Shown in pieces: positions 37,030 to 45,655 of a stretch of DNA of 64,000 bases. The stretch's first letter is position 1, and every line of letters starts with the position of its first letter. The notes beneath the pieces were generated by a model. The model ran no database searches. It had not been told where the DNA came from and saw only the letters and a program-made list of their open reading frames with translations. A program made the position numbers and the translations under genes. The stretch covers positions 1,135,659 to 1,199,658 of the forward strand of contig NZ_CP038033.1 of NCBI RefSeq assembly GCF_004421105.1, written 5' to 3'. Origin of the DNA: Nitrosococcus wardiae. Its GTDB lineage: Bacteria > Pseudomonadota > Gammaproteobacteria > Nitrosococcales > Nitrosococcaceae.

Positions 37030-37061
37030 GTTGTATAAGTTTTGTACAATAATAGACAACA
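37030..37061 (-). promoter_or_regulatory. Operator-like TGTA/ACA repeats before the MerR gene
   Basis: TTGTATAAGTTTTGTACAAT (37031-37050) contains TGTATA and TGTACA 11 bases apart, and a further GACAACA follows. CarH-type MerR proteins bind 11-base direct repeats and PplR1/LitR types bind TGTACA half-sites, so this AT-rich block directly upstream of the start codon is a plausible autoregulatory operator. Confidence 0.5.
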
Positions 37062-37414
37062 ATTATCTGGAGCTCAACTAGGAATATAAAGGGGAACTTA
37101 TTCATTTTCATTCTCGCCTGCTCCGATGCCCACGGGAGGTAGCCTATAATCCTGGAAACGGCAGTTGAGCGCTTGGAAGCACAGGAGAGGTGCTATGAAT
37201 GGTGACTTTCTAGCCGCTGATCTGCTTTCCCATTGAGGTGACGCGGCTACGTGCCCGATTGCACGACTGGCGGCTGGTTGGGGAGGTTGCTCCTCTTTGT
37301 GGGGGGGGCACGGTGCCGTCGCGTCGTGGCCCTACTACTTGGCACGTCCCACTGCCGTTCTAGGATTATGCTAGTATCTCACCCGAAAGCTTCAGGCACA
37401 TTATCGGTGGCAAT
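37062..37414. other. Intergenic region before moeB, possible decayed coding sequence
   Basis: About 350 bases. A 13-codon frame (MNGDFLAADLLSH, ATG 37195) follows AGGAGAGG, and an overlapping GTG frame at 37239-37365 (VTRLRARLHDWRLVGEVAPL...) is GC-rich and protein-like. Joined by a frameshift they might be the remains of one gene, but no family is recognised. A G-run and complementary GC stretches near 37300-37335 could also form RNA structure. The moeB promoter should lie in the last ~60 bases. Confidence 0.3.
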
Positions 37415-38161
37415 ATGAATGATCAGCAGCTTTTACGTTATAGCCGTCAGATTTTGCTGCCTCAGATTGATCTTGCAGGCCAGCGAAAACTGCTTAATGC
37501 CCGGGTCTTAGTGATCGGGGTCGGCGGTTTAGGTTCACCGGTCGCCTTATATCTTGCTGGAGCGGGGGTAGGGCAGTTGACTCTTGTGGATCCTGACCAG
37601 GTAGAACTCTCCAATTTACAGCGACAAATTCTGCACGATAGCGAAGCTATTGGCTTACCTAAAGTAGAATCAGCCCGTCGTCGCCTCCAAGGTTTGAACC
37701 CGGAGGTGGAGGTGCGAGTAGTGGCTGATCGGCTGGAGGGTGAGGACTTAGAGGCAGCAGTTGCTCAGGCAGATGTGGTAGTGGATGGAAGTGATAATTT
37801 TGCCACCCGGTTTGCCGTAAATATCGCCTGCGTTCAGAGAGGGCGGCCATTGGTTTCGGGTGCTGCCATCCGCATGGAAGGGCAGGTGGCGGTGTTTGAT
37901 AGCCGGCGACCAGACGGAGCCTGCTACCACTGCCTCTTTCGTGAAGGAGAAGAAAGCGAAGAGACCTGTTCCCAAACGGGAGTAATCGCGCCCTTGTTGG
38001 GTATGATTGGGAGTGTTCAAGCCATGGAAACTCTCAAGCTGCTGTTGGGTATAGGCCAAAGCCTGCAGGATCGATTGTTGTTGCTCGATGCCTTGGAGAT
38101 GCGTTGGCGTGAGATCCGGATTCGCAGGGATCCCCAATGCCCTATCTGTAATGATTTCTAA
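37415..38161 (+). CDS. moeB: Molybdopterin-synthase adenylyltransferase (MoeB/ThiF/HesA family)
   Basis: 248-residue E1-like enzyme that adenylates the C-terminal Gly-Gly of a sulfur carrier such as MoaD or ThiS. The nucleotide-binding motif VLVIGVGGLGSPVALYLAGAGVG, DPDQVELSNLQRQILH, the cysteine region ETCSQTGVIAPLLG, and two zinc-binding pairs (CYHC and CPIC) are visible. The adjacent JAMM peptidase is a common partner that trims sulfur-carrier extensions. Such E1-like genes serve molybdopterin, thiamine or siderophore pathways, so the exact carrier is open. Confidence 0.9.
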   Translation: MNDQQLLRYSRQILLPQIDLAGQRKLLNARVLVIGVGGLGSPVALYLAGAGVGQLTLVDPDQVELSNLQRQILHDSEAIGLPKVESARRRLQGLNPEVEVRVVADRLEGEDLEAAVAQADVVVDGSDNFATRFAVNIACVQRGRPLVSGAAIRMEGQVAVFDSRRPDGACYHCLFREGEESEETCSQTGVIAPLLGMIGSVQAMETLKLLLGIGQSLQDRLLLLDALEMRWREIRIRRDPQCPICNDF

Positions 38162-38184
38162 GATAGATCACAGGAGTTAGCCAA

Positions 38185-38589
38185 ATGACAGAAGTAATGC
38201 TTCCGCGAACTATGGTTAACCAACTGCTGCATCAAGCACAAGCGAGTTCCCGGCGGGAAATCTGTGGATTAATTGGTGCCCGTAATGGCATTCCCTCTAA
38301 CTGCTATCCGATAAACAATATTGCTTCCGACCCGCAACGGCAGTTTTTCATGGACCCGCAAGGCCAGATCGAGGCTATGCGTCGTATGCGCGAGGGGGGG
38401 GAGGAGTTATTTGGCATCTACCACTCCCATCCCGAGACTCCCCCCTTGCCTTCAAAAAGTGATCTGGCCCAGGCAGCTTATCCGGATGCTTTGTATCTCA
38501 TTATTTCCCTGAATACGAAAGGGGTGCTGGAGATGCGGGGCTTTCGGTTACAGGGGGAAGCCTATAAGGAAATTGAACTCCAGTTGTAA
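38185..38589 (+). CDS. M67-family JAMM/MPN+ metallopeptidase
   Basis: 134-residue zinc isopeptidase. The JAMM motif is complete: an upstream glutamate in REICGLIGA and HSHPETPPLPSKSD (HxH then PSxxD). Bacterial members process the C-termini of ubiquitin-like sulfur carriers. It lies 23 bases after moeB with its own GGAG-type ribosome-binding site, so the two are probably co-transcribed and act in one sulfur-transfer pathway. Confidence 0.9.
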   Translation: MTEVMLPRTMVNQLLHQAQASSRREICGLIGARNGIPSNCYPINNIASDPQRQFFMDPQGQIEAMRRMREGGEELFGIYHSHPETPPLPSKSDLAQAAYPDALYLIISLNTKGVLEMRGFRLQGEAYKEIELQL

Positions 38590-38656
38590 TTTACCTTAGC
38601 GTGGACATGCCAATGGCGATACTTCCCCTGCCGAGAATTTGGCACCAGGAGAGTTC

Positions 38657-39994
38657 ATGAGTTTGCCCGAGAATAGAGAGCCGGCTACTTTGAAGCAAAT
38701 GGCGGAAGAGGTGCTGGATGAAGCCCAGACACTTGGGGCGACAGCGGCCGAGGTGGAGATTGGTGCGCAAATTGGTCTTTCGGTAAGCGTTCGCCTAGGC
38801 GAGGTAGAAACAGTAGCGCACCACAATGATAAGCGGCTTAGCGTGACGCTCTACTTCGGCCACCGAAAAGGCTCGGCAAGCACTTCTGACTTGCGCGCTG
38901 TAGCTCTGAAAGAGACGGTTCGTGAGGCAGCCTGTATTGCCCGCTATACTGCTCCTGATGCTTGCGCGGGATTAGCCGAACCCGAGCTGATGGCTCGGGA
39001 AATCCCGGATCTGGATCTCTGCCATCCTTGGGCATTGAGTGTGGAAGAGGCCATTGCCGTGGCTCGTCGCTGCGAGGAGGCGGGCCGTGGCTTTGACAAT
39101 CGGATCGTCACCTCGGAGGGAGCGGATCTCTCTACTCGGGAGGGCTATCGGGTGTATGCCAATAGCCATGGCTTTTTGGGGGGGTATGCCAGCACTCGAC
39201 ATAGTTTGAGTTGCGCCCTGGTGGCCCGGACTGAAGCAGGAATGCAGCGGGATTACTGGTACACCACGGCCCGGGACTGGAGAGAACTGGAGTCTGCCGA
39301 AGCGGTGGGTACCAAAGCGGCTCAACGTACGGTAGCCCGCCTTAACCCGCGGCGCTTGCCGACGGGCATTGTGCCGGTGCTGTTTGCCGCGGAAGTGGCG
39401 TCCCGTTTGTTTGCCCATTTCGTTGCCGCAATTCGGGGTGGGGCTCTGTATCGCCGGTCCTCTTTTCTCCTTGACCATCTGGGCAAGCAAGTTTTTCCTT
39501 CTTTTCTCCACATTCACGAACAGCCTCACTTGCATAAGGCGCTGGGTAGTGCCGCCTTTGACAATGAGGGAGTGGCTACCCAAGCCCGGGATATCGTGAT
39601 TGGCGGTGTGCTTCAAGGCTATGTTCTAGGCAGCTATGAGGCACGGAAACTGGGAATGAAAACGACTGGGAATGCCGGTGGGGTTCATAACCTTATCATC
39701 GATTCTGGCCAGCGGGATCAGCCTGCTCTCCTCAAGCAAATGAACCGTGGCTTCCTGGTGACCGAGTTAATGGGCATGGGGGTTAATTTAGTGACTGGTG
39801 ATTATTCCCATGGGGCGGCCGGCTTTTGGGTAGAAAATGGTGAGATTCAGTTCCCGGTGAGCGAAATTACTCTCGCGAGCAATTTGCGGGATATGTTCTT
39901 GGGGATAGAGGACGTGGGTACGGATGTGGAAAAGCGGGGCAATATTCGCACCGGTTCCGTTTTAATCCAAGGGATGATGGTAGCCGGTAAATAG
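38657..39994 (+). CDS. pmbA: Metalloprotease PmbA (TldE)
   Basis: 445-residue subunit of the TldD/PmbA (TldE) protease, which degrades unfolded peptides and matures microcin B17 and CcdA-type substrates. Family motifs are ATAAEVEIGAQIGLSVSVR near the N-terminus, RHNDKRLSVTLYFG-like HHNDKRLSVTLYFGHRKGSASTSD, and a C-terminal block (NAGGVHNLIIDSG, LLVTELMGMGVNLVTGDYSHGAAGFWVE-type). PmbA is the subunit without the catalytic HExxxH. ATG 38657 follows CAGGAG and is preferred over an in-frame TTG at 38639. Confidence 0.95.
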   Translation: MSLPENREPATLKQMAEEVLDEAQTLGATAAEVEIGAQIGLSVSVRLGEVETVAHHNDKRLSVTLYFGHRKGSASTSDLRAVALKETVREAACIARYTAPDACAGLAEPELMAREIPDLDLCHPWALSVEEAIAVARRCEEAGRGFDNRIVTSEGADLSTREGYRVYANSHGFLGGYASTRHSLSCALVARTEAGMQRDYWYTTARDWRELESAEAVGTKAAQRTVARLNPRRLPTGIVPVLFAAEVASRLFAHFVAAIRGGALYRRSSFLLDHLGKQVFPSFLHIHEQPHLHKALGSAAFDNEGVATQARDIVIGGVLQGYVLGSYEARKLGMKTTGNAGGVHNLIIDSGQRDQPALLKQMNRGFLVTELMGMGVNLVTGDYSHGAAGFWVENGEIQFPVSEITLASNLRDMFLGIEDVGTDVEKRGNIRTGSVLIQGMMVAGK

Positions 39995-40239
39995 AGAAGC
40001 ATTCTATCTCGGGCACCTGATAGCGCTTGCTTTTGCCGTTACTCTTCAGAGTCATTCAGCCAAAACTGCTCCAGTGTAGGATTGATTTCTTGGATTTTTG
40101 GCAGCTTCTTCGCTAGCCTTATAAGGGTTAGTTTTCTAGCAGCTTTTTCGCTCGGTATGCGACATTGATTGGATAGCTCACCCCCCTGGGAAGCAGTAGA
40201 TTGCGGCAGCTCATTGGCTTTAGCAAGAGGGACAGCATT

Positions 40240-40557
40240 ATGGCACGTTCAAAGACATCAGGCTCGCAGAAGAGTATGGTCCTGACAGACCATGAGAAGA
40301 TTAAGAAGTGGGCTGAAGAGCGAGGGGGTACCCCCGCTCGGGTCAAAGGTACGGGAGACACCGATGACGTGGGGATGATTCGCATTGATTTTCCCGGCTA
40401 CAGCGGCGAGCAGTCGCTTGAGGGCATCTCTTGGGAGCAGTGGTTTGATAAGTTCGAGGAAAGAGAGCTTGCGTTAGTGATCGAGAAGCAATCACCAGAG
40501 GGAGATAAGAGCCGGTTCAATAAACTTATCAGTCGCCATAACCCTGCGGTAAGTTGA
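40240..40557 (+). CDS. Small conserved protein, role unknown
   Basis: 105 residues, highly charged, with LTDHEKIKKWAEERGGTPARVKGTGDTDDVGMIRIDFPGYSG followed by LEGISWEQWFDKFEERELALVIE. This compact pattern recurs in many bacteria and is sometimes misannotated as a 1,4-alpha-glucan branching enzyme, with which it shares nothing catalytic. ATG 40240 is preferred over the upstream 40201 because the conserved part starts soon after. The gene is isolated between pmbA and a convergent channel gene. Confidence 0.7.
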   Translation: MARSKTSGSQKSMVLTDHEKIKKWAEERGGTPARVKGTGDTDDVGMIRIDFPGYSGEQSLEGISWEQWFDKFEERELALVIEKQSPEGDKSRFNKLISRHNPAVS

Positions 40558-40671
40558 TTTTCAGGTTTGATTTTATTGGCCCCCTAGGGGCTCCCTAATA
40601 TAAACACCACAACGCGCTGTTTTATAAAGGAAGCAGTATAGGATACTGTATTACAAACAGATGTGCTGCTT

Positions 40672-41679
40672 TCAAATGTGAGTATGGGGTTGCTGTTTGA
40701 GCCAGGACCAACCTGTTTCTTGTATCAGCGCCAGCCAAAGGGCGCGACGCTTTTCTAACTGGGCTAAATTGCATTGAAACTGCTTTTGAGTGATTACGGG
40801 CATGCCGTGATCGGCTAGGATAGAAAGATTCGGTGAAGGTGGAATTTTCTGGGGGTGCTTGAGCGCGTAAGCGCGTGCCATAACCTGTAGGCAACTCGAC
40901 AGCAATTGACGAGTAGGATGAAGCAAGCCGTGTGGGAAGCATTGTTCCCCTTCTTTGAGGCCATAGGCAAGAATAGTAAGCACTTCGTCCAATGCCGCTA
41001 GGCGCAGGCTGATAACCTCGGAGGAGTTAGAAGCATTAAAATAGTTCAGCACCGGGTAAGTGACATAGTGTTGCTTCAAGGTGGCCAATTCGGGCATCAA
41101 CGTAGTCAGATGCTGCTCCAAGGTGGACCAGTCTCGTCCATTCCAAGTATTGGCTAGGATGGCTTGTGGCGTGCTACCGAGGCTGAAAAGTGTCAGTGCC
41201 ACCATCCTTTTGTGCGCAGCCGCTTGCACCACCGGGACTAGATAGGTAATGGTAAAAGTTATCAGGAATAGTCCGCTGAGGGAAGCGATAGCGGTCAGCA
41301 CTTGCCAGAAGCTACCTTGGGGGACATAGTCGCCTGTTCCGAGGGTAAAAATAGTGAAGCCGGTAAAGTAAACGCGGGCCCCGAAATCGGCGGGCAGGCG
41401 AGTCTGGCTGTTGATAACAGCTTCAGTACTCCCCCAAAAGACGAGTAGCCAGCCAAGCCACAGAAGACAAATCCAGATAGCAATAACGGCTAATACAATT
41501 TGAATTCCAAAAAATGAGAGTAAACGATGGGGTATAGGGTGACTGCGCAGAAGGTGCCAGAGCAGTTGTGTGATGCGGTTCGTTAAGGGCCCGCCTCCTT
41601 CGCCCAGAGTGGTCCAAAAAATTTCGAAAACCAAGCATAAAAGTATCAGCAGACCTGAGATAAAACTGATCCAGTGCAT
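40672..41679 (-). CDS. Two-helix potassium channel-like membrane protein
   Basis: 335 residues. There are N-terminal hydrophobic helices (about 2-22 and 60-90), then a pore region with the K+-filter-like FTIFTLGTGDYVP (TLGTGDY) and a following helix (LSGLFLITFTITYLVP). The C-terminal ~180 residues are soluble and helical without a recognised RCK domain. ATG 41679 has AGAGG upstream; an upstream in-frame start at 41739 overlaps a decayed gene and is unlikely. It probably conducts K+ across the inner membrane; gating is unknown. Confidence 0.75.
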   Translation of the reverse strand: MHWISFISGLLILLCLVFEIFWTTLGEGGGPLTNRITQLLWHLLRSHPIPHRLLSFFGIQIVLAVIAIWICLLWLGWLLVFWGSTEAVINSQTRLPADFGARVYFTGFTIFTLGTGDYVPQGSFWQVLTAIASLSGLFLITFTITYLVPVVQAAAHKRMVALTLFSLGSTPQAILANTWNGRDWSTLEQHLTTLMPELATLKQHYVTYPVLNYFNASNSSEVISLRLAALDEVLTILAYGLKEGEQCFPHGLLHPTRQLLSSCLQVMARAYALKHPQKIPPSPNLSILADHGMPVITQKQFQCNLAQLEKRRALWLALIQETGWSWLKQQPHTHI

Positions 41680-41694
41680 AATAGCCTCTCGTGT

Positions 41695-41910
41695 CCAGAA
41701 TGGAAGGGCGATCTGTTTGTGGCCAATCTTCGCGGCCAATCACTGCTTCGCTTGAAATTGGGCGACGAGGGGGAAGTCACTGAAGAGGAATTTCTGTTGA
41801 AGAATAAATTTGGCCGCCTCCGGGATGTGGCTGCTGCTCCTGATGGCTCTTTCTTGGTGCTTTCTGATAGTGGCCAGCTTATCCAGTTAAAAGGTGGTCT
41901 AAGGCCGTAA
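41695..41910 (+). pseudogene. C-terminal remnant of a PQQ-dependent sugar dehydrogenase
   Basis: A 71-codon open stretch reads PEWKGDLFVANLRGQSLLRLKL, LLKNKFGRLRDVAAAPDGSFLVLSD and GQLIQL, the last beta-propeller blades of soluble PQQ-type glucose/sorbosone dehydrogenases. Nothing upstream continues it, because the potassium-channel gene occupies that DNA on the other strand. It is therefore the tail of a deleted gene, ending inside the 3' end of the alcohol dehydrogenase gene. Confidence 0.75.
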
Positions 41911-43068
41911 TACCACCTTAATACATTCCTGCTGTTTGTTTCTAAAGATCTCATAGGCGTCAGGAGCCTCATCCAAGTTTAGCTGATGAGTAATCACAAA
42001 GGAGGGATCGAGGTCTCCTTGCTCGATATGCTCAAGCAATTTAGGCAGGTACCGTTGTACATGGGTTTGGCCCATCTTCAGGGTTAGTGCTTTATTAAAA
42101 GCTGCACCCATAGGCAGCTTGTCTATGACGCCACCATAGACGCCAGGGATGGAAACTGTTCCGCCTTTGCGGCAGGCCTGGATGGTTTCGCGCAGGGCAG
42201 TGGGTCGATCCGTTTGCAGACGTACAGCCTGTTTGGCCTTATCATACCAGCCAACAATGCCGAAGCCGTGAGATTCTAAACCTACCGCATCAATACAGGC
42301 ATCAGGTCCGAGTCCACCCGTCATGTCTTTAAGCGCCGTTAGGACATCGTTTTCTTCATAATTAAGCACCTCCGCCTTGCCCTGGGTTCTGGCCATTTCC
42401 AGGCGCTCCGGAAAACGATCGATAGCGATGACACGGCTGGCACCGAGCAGATAGGCGCTCACAATTGCAAATTGGCCTACTGGGCCGCAGCCCCAGACTG
42501 CTATGGTATCGCCAGGACGAATGGTACAGTTTTCAGCGGCTTGATAACCGGTAGGAAAAATATCCGAAAGGAACAGAACCTGCTCATCGGTTAGGCCTTC
42601 AGGAATCTTGATGGGACCGATATCCGCAAAGGGGACGCGCACATATTCGGCCTGACCACCGGCATAGCCACCAAGCATATGGGAATAGCCAAATAGCCCG
42701 GCCGGTGAATAACCAAATAGCTTTTCAGCCATATAGGCATTAGGATTGGAGTTGTCGCACAGAGAGTATTCACTGTGGGTGCAGAAGTAGCAATTCCCGC
42801 AGGAGATGGTAAAAGGGACAACTACCCGATCCCCAGGTTTAAGATTATTAACCTTAGCTCCCACCTCGACCACCTCGCCCATACACTCATGGCCGAGAAT
42901 ATCACCTTTTTCCATAGTGGGAATGTAGCCGTCATACAAGTGCAGATCCGAACCGCAGATAGCCGTTAAAGTGATTTTAAGGATGGCATCTCGGGGATTT
43001 AGAATTTTTGGATCAGGCACCGTCTCAATTCGTACATCATGGGAACTGTACCAGCAAAGTGCTCTCAT
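41899..43068 (-). CDS. Zinc-dependent alcohol dehydrogenase (medium-chain, FDH-like)
   Basis: 389 residues. Catalytic zinc ligands lie in [13 protein letters not shown] and GHECMGEV. A structural zinc lobe with cysteines is in [16 protein letters not shown]. The Rossmann motif is [21 protein letters not shown], followed by [14 protein letters not shown] (acidic residue typical of NAD use). The long insertions match the glutathione-independent formaldehyde-dehydrogenase-like group. The substrate is uncertain. An SRPBCC gene lies 20 bases upstream on the same strand, so they are probably co-transcribed. Confidence 0.9.
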   Translation of the reverse strand: MRALCWYSSHDVRIETVPDPKILNPRDAILKITLTAICGSDLHLYDGYIPTMEKGDILGHECMGEVVEVGAKVNNLKPGDRVVVPFTISCGNCYFCTHSEYSLCDNSNPNAYMAEKLFGYSPAGLFGYSHMLGGYAGGQAEYVRVPFADIGPIKIPEGLTDEQVLFLSDIFPTGYQAAENCTIRPGDTIAVWGCGPVGQFAIVSAYLLGASRVIAIDRFPERLEMARTQGKAEVLNYEENDVLTALKDMTGGLGPDACIDAVGLESHGFGIVGWYDKAKQAVRLQTDRPTALRETIQACRKGGTVSIPGVYGGVIDKLPMGAAFNKALTLKMGQTHVQRYLPKLLEHIEQGDLDPSFVITHQLNLDEAPDAYEIFRNKQQECIKVVLRP

Positions 43069-43088
43069 TAGGGTGCTCCTTAATGGCT

Positions 43089-43841
43089 TTAGAGGTTACC
43101 GCCCTGGGGCTGTCCTTCGGTGGTGGGTATCTCGCCGGTTTCCATCAGGCTTTTGAAACGGCGTATATCTTCTTTGATTACTTGTGAGGTGATGGGGTTG
43201 AGCAGTCGTGCCAGGGCAGTACCAATTACACTTGCAGGAGGGCGATATATAATATTTATATGCACTTCAGTACCGCGTCCACCCGGTGCATCCTGGAAGC
43301 GGATAATGCCCGCATTGTTTACATCGGCGTCCGGCAGCGATTGCCAGGCTATAAGTTCATTTTCCCGTACCTCGATAATCTCTGCATCCCATTCGAGGGT
43401 GGTGAGGCCCTTAGGCGCACGGGCTACCCAATGGGAGTATTTATCTGTGGTGGTGGTTACAGATTGAAGGTGGTGCATCACCTGGGGTAGATTTTCCAGA
43501 TGATTCCAGAATTCGTAGACTTCGGCGCGTGGTTTATTAATAGTAAGTGTTTCGTGAATTTCAATGGGAGAAATCTTTTCTTCCGGTTCAGAGGTGTCGA
43601 TATTTAACGACTGGTAAGCGGGGCAATGGCCGGTGATCCCTCGATAAATCAGTGCGCCGCCCATCAGTGTCAACAAAATTCCGCCTTTACTCCGGGCTTG
43701 CAAGCCTTTGTATGCCAGAAATCCTCCGCCAAACGTAGAGAGTAGGCGCTCCGTTTGGCCCACATTCACAGCACTCGATTCTTCAACCGGTACTCTTATC
43801 GCGTGGGAGGAAGCTGGAGTGTAGGTTGAACTGATTGTCAT
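43089..43841 (-). CDS. DUF2892-SRPBCC (polyketide cyclase-like) fusion protein
   Basis: 250 residues. The N-terminal ~85 resemble the small two-helix DUF2892/YgaP membrane domain ([44 protein letters not shown]). The C-terminal ~150 are a START/SRPBCC lipid-binding fold ([46 protein letters not shown]). Likely a membrane-tethered binder of a hydrophobic ligand. It heads the unit with the alcohol dehydrogenase. A second DUF2892 protein is encoded at 53.9 kb. Confidence 0.82.
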   Translation of the reverse strand: MTISSTYTPASSHAIRVPVEESSAVNVGQTERLLSTFGGGFLAYKGLQARSKGGILLTLMGGALIYRGITGHCPAYQSLNIDTSEPEEKISPIEIHETLTINKPRAEVYEFWNHLENLPQVMHHLQSVTTTTDKYSHWVARAPKGLTTLEWDAEIIEVRENELIAWQSLPDADVNNAGIIRFQDAPGGRGTEVHINIIYRPPASVIGTALARLLNPITSQVIKEDIRRFKSLMETGEIPTTEGQPQGGNL

Positions 43842-44144
43842 GATGGATCTCCCAATAGGATAAGTATCTCAGTGAAGGTTTTGACGTACTCCTAAAACAC
43901 TTCATATTTTATTCATAGGTACTGACATGACAGGGACTTTGGAAGAGCGTCTATGGCAGATCTTTAGAACAGGGTCCCCTTCTTTAATTTAGAATTAAGA
44001 GTTCTTTTACAGCTATTACAATAAGGGTTATCCCTAAGTTATCCTTAAAAAGCAAATAAAACCTAGAAAAACGCCTAAAATTGCTTGGAAACACGAAATG
44101 AAAGAGATCAAATGCAAAGTGGGTAGTAAGAGGAATGGGGTAGC
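43842..44144. other. AT-rich divergent promoter region, no gene seen
   Basis: About 300 AT-rich bases between the divergent SRPBCC gene and a small membrane-protein gene. No open frame with a ribosome-binding site and no structured RNA were recognised; it should hold both promoters. Confidence 0.4.
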
Positions 44145-44447
44145 ATGGAAATGATAGGAACCTTTATTTGGACTTTGATCATGCTAGGCGCAGCAGTCTA
44201 TGCCCAATATCGTATACCCTTTCATACCGCCAATGCTGCTCAGAGTTGGGTAACGCGTCTAATCCTAGGAGTGATTGGCGTGGGGATAGGAATTATTTCG
44301 GTAGACCGTTACCAAGAAGCGGAAGGGATTTTTCCTCTTTTAGCTTTTCTTAACGGTTTTGGCGCAGTCCATGTGCCGGCCGCCTTTATTTTGTTCATCA
44401 AGCGCCAACGTGGGGAAGGGCTTAGGAAAAAAGACAGCCAACCTTAA
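44145..44447 (+). CDS. Small integral membrane protein, unknown role
   Basis: 100 residues with three hydrophobic segments (about 3-22, 36-52, 65-86: TFIWTLIMLGAAVYA, LILGVIGVGIGIISV, LLAFLNGFGAVHVPAAFILF) and a basic C-terminus. No family is recognised. Its stop codon overlaps the stop codon of the convergent membrane-protein gene (TTAA), leaving no room for a terminator between them. Confidence 0.6.
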   Translation: MEMIGTFIWTLIMLGAAVYAQYRIPFHTANAAQSWVTRLILGVIGVGIGIISVDRYQEAEGIFPLLAFLNGFGAVHVPAAFILFIKRQRGEGLRKKDSQP

Positions 44448-45655
44448 ATTTCCTCATCTACGTAGGTCACATGACGAAAATAACGCTGGCCTTCAAAGGA
44501 TGCGCCCAGTGAACCCATCAGTATCCCTAATGAGGCGATAAATCCGGCAAGTACTAAATAATGCTGGAGGTAAATATGGCCCTCCAGGGAAGCGACCCAT
44601 CCTTGGAGGAGAGTTGGGTTATAGAAAACCATGCCTAAAAATAGCGCTAATGAAAATAACATGAGGTAAGTGGTCATCATACCCAATACCACAACGATGG
44701 TAATCGCAACATTTGTAATCACCGCCTGCTCAGTTAACCTTCGCTTGCTACGGCGCAACAATAACCGTTGTCGTTTTAGAATAAAAAGGCTTGTGCCAAT
44801 CAAGGCCACAAAGGAGAGTCCAGCGACCAGAGGCGGCGGTTGACTCATTCCTAGTTCCCATACTTCGGCGGTAATTATCAGGATCAGTAAAGTGGAAAGG
44901 GCTGCCGCCGTTAAGCGGCTTAAGCGAAAAGGAAATTCCCAAGGTTTGGCTTGAATAACAGCGTTGGCAATATCGCCGCTACTATTCCAGAGGACTTTAA
45001 GATAGAACAGTGAGGGCCGAGTTTTGCTTGCCTGAGATTGTTCCTCCAAGCGAATGTCGGCCACCTCCGAGAAGGCCTCCGCAAGCTGATCTTGTTCTTT
45101 TTGCGAGTAGCTATTCATCTGGTCCAGATCGTCAATGGCTTGAGGGGGATACATAAATCCTTGGGGATCATTTTCATGGGGAAGATCATTTAAATCACCT
45201 AATAGGTGCATCCCCAGGGCGAAGATCTGCTGAGCCATTAAGGCGTTATCTTTATCCGCAGTCGACTGAAAGGAGAGCCGCGCAGTAGAAAGTACGGCGA
45301 CACTGACTGCCCGGGAGGAGATGGCCAGAGCATAGGGTTTGTAATAGCTTTTTAAATCAGCGCGGGTGACCACAAAGGCATAGTCCCAGTGCCGGATTTC
45401 CCGTTCATGTATGCCTTTTTGTAATAAGTCTGCCGGTGCCTCCAGCGTGTCTTGAGGGGGTTCTGCTCGCTTGATAACGGGCATCCGCCACTCAAATTGA
45501 GGAAATTGATACTGCAGATATTGCAGCATTCGAGTCCGCCCTTGAGAAATGGAGTCCTCTTCCACGGGCTCTAGCGGATTGATAATAAGCCATCCCAATT
45601 CAATGAGGTGAGCCTTATGTTCACCGTCAGCGCTATGCTGGAAGTCGTGGGTCAT
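44444..45655 (-). CDS. Membrane protein with degenerate metzincin-like N-terminal domain
   Basis: 403 residues. The N-terminal ~200 are soluble (LGWLIINPLEPVEED, WDYAFVVTRADLKSYY) and include ALGMHLLGDLN, which looks like a metzincin HExxHxxGxxH zinc site with only the second His and the Gly kept. Four C-terminal hydrophobic helices follow (LTAAALSTLLILIITAEVW, PLVAGLSFVALIGTSLFIL, ITIVVVLGMMTTYLMLFSLALFL, YLVLAGFIASLGILMG). The protease likeness is weak and activity is not expected. ATG 45655 overlaps the stop of the upstream hydrolase frame (ATGA). Confidence 0.6.
   Translation of the reverse strand: MTHDFQHSADGEHKAHLIELGWLIINPLEPVEEDSISQGRTRMLQYLQYQFPQFEWRMPVIKRAEPPQDTLEAPADLLQKGIHEREIRHWDYAFVVTRADLKSYYKPYALAISSRAVSVAVLSTARLSFQSTADKDNALMAQQIFALGMHLLGDLNDLPHENDPQGFMYPPQAIDDLDQMNSYSQKEQDQLAEAFSEVADIRLEEQSQASKTRPSLFYLKVLWNSSGDIANAVIQAKPWEFPFRLSRLTAAALSTLLILIITAEVWELGMSQPPPLVAGLSFVALIGTSLFILKRQRLLLRRSKRRLTEQAVITNVAITIVVVLGMMTTYLMLFSLALFLGMVFYNPTLLQGWVASLEGHIYLQHYLVLAGFIASLGILMGSLGASFEGQRYFRHVTYVDEEI

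Noticed and set aside
40128-40385. 85-codon minus-strand frame between pmbA and the small conserved gene
   Set aside because: It overlaps the conserved plus-strand gene and shows no domain or ribosome-binding site.
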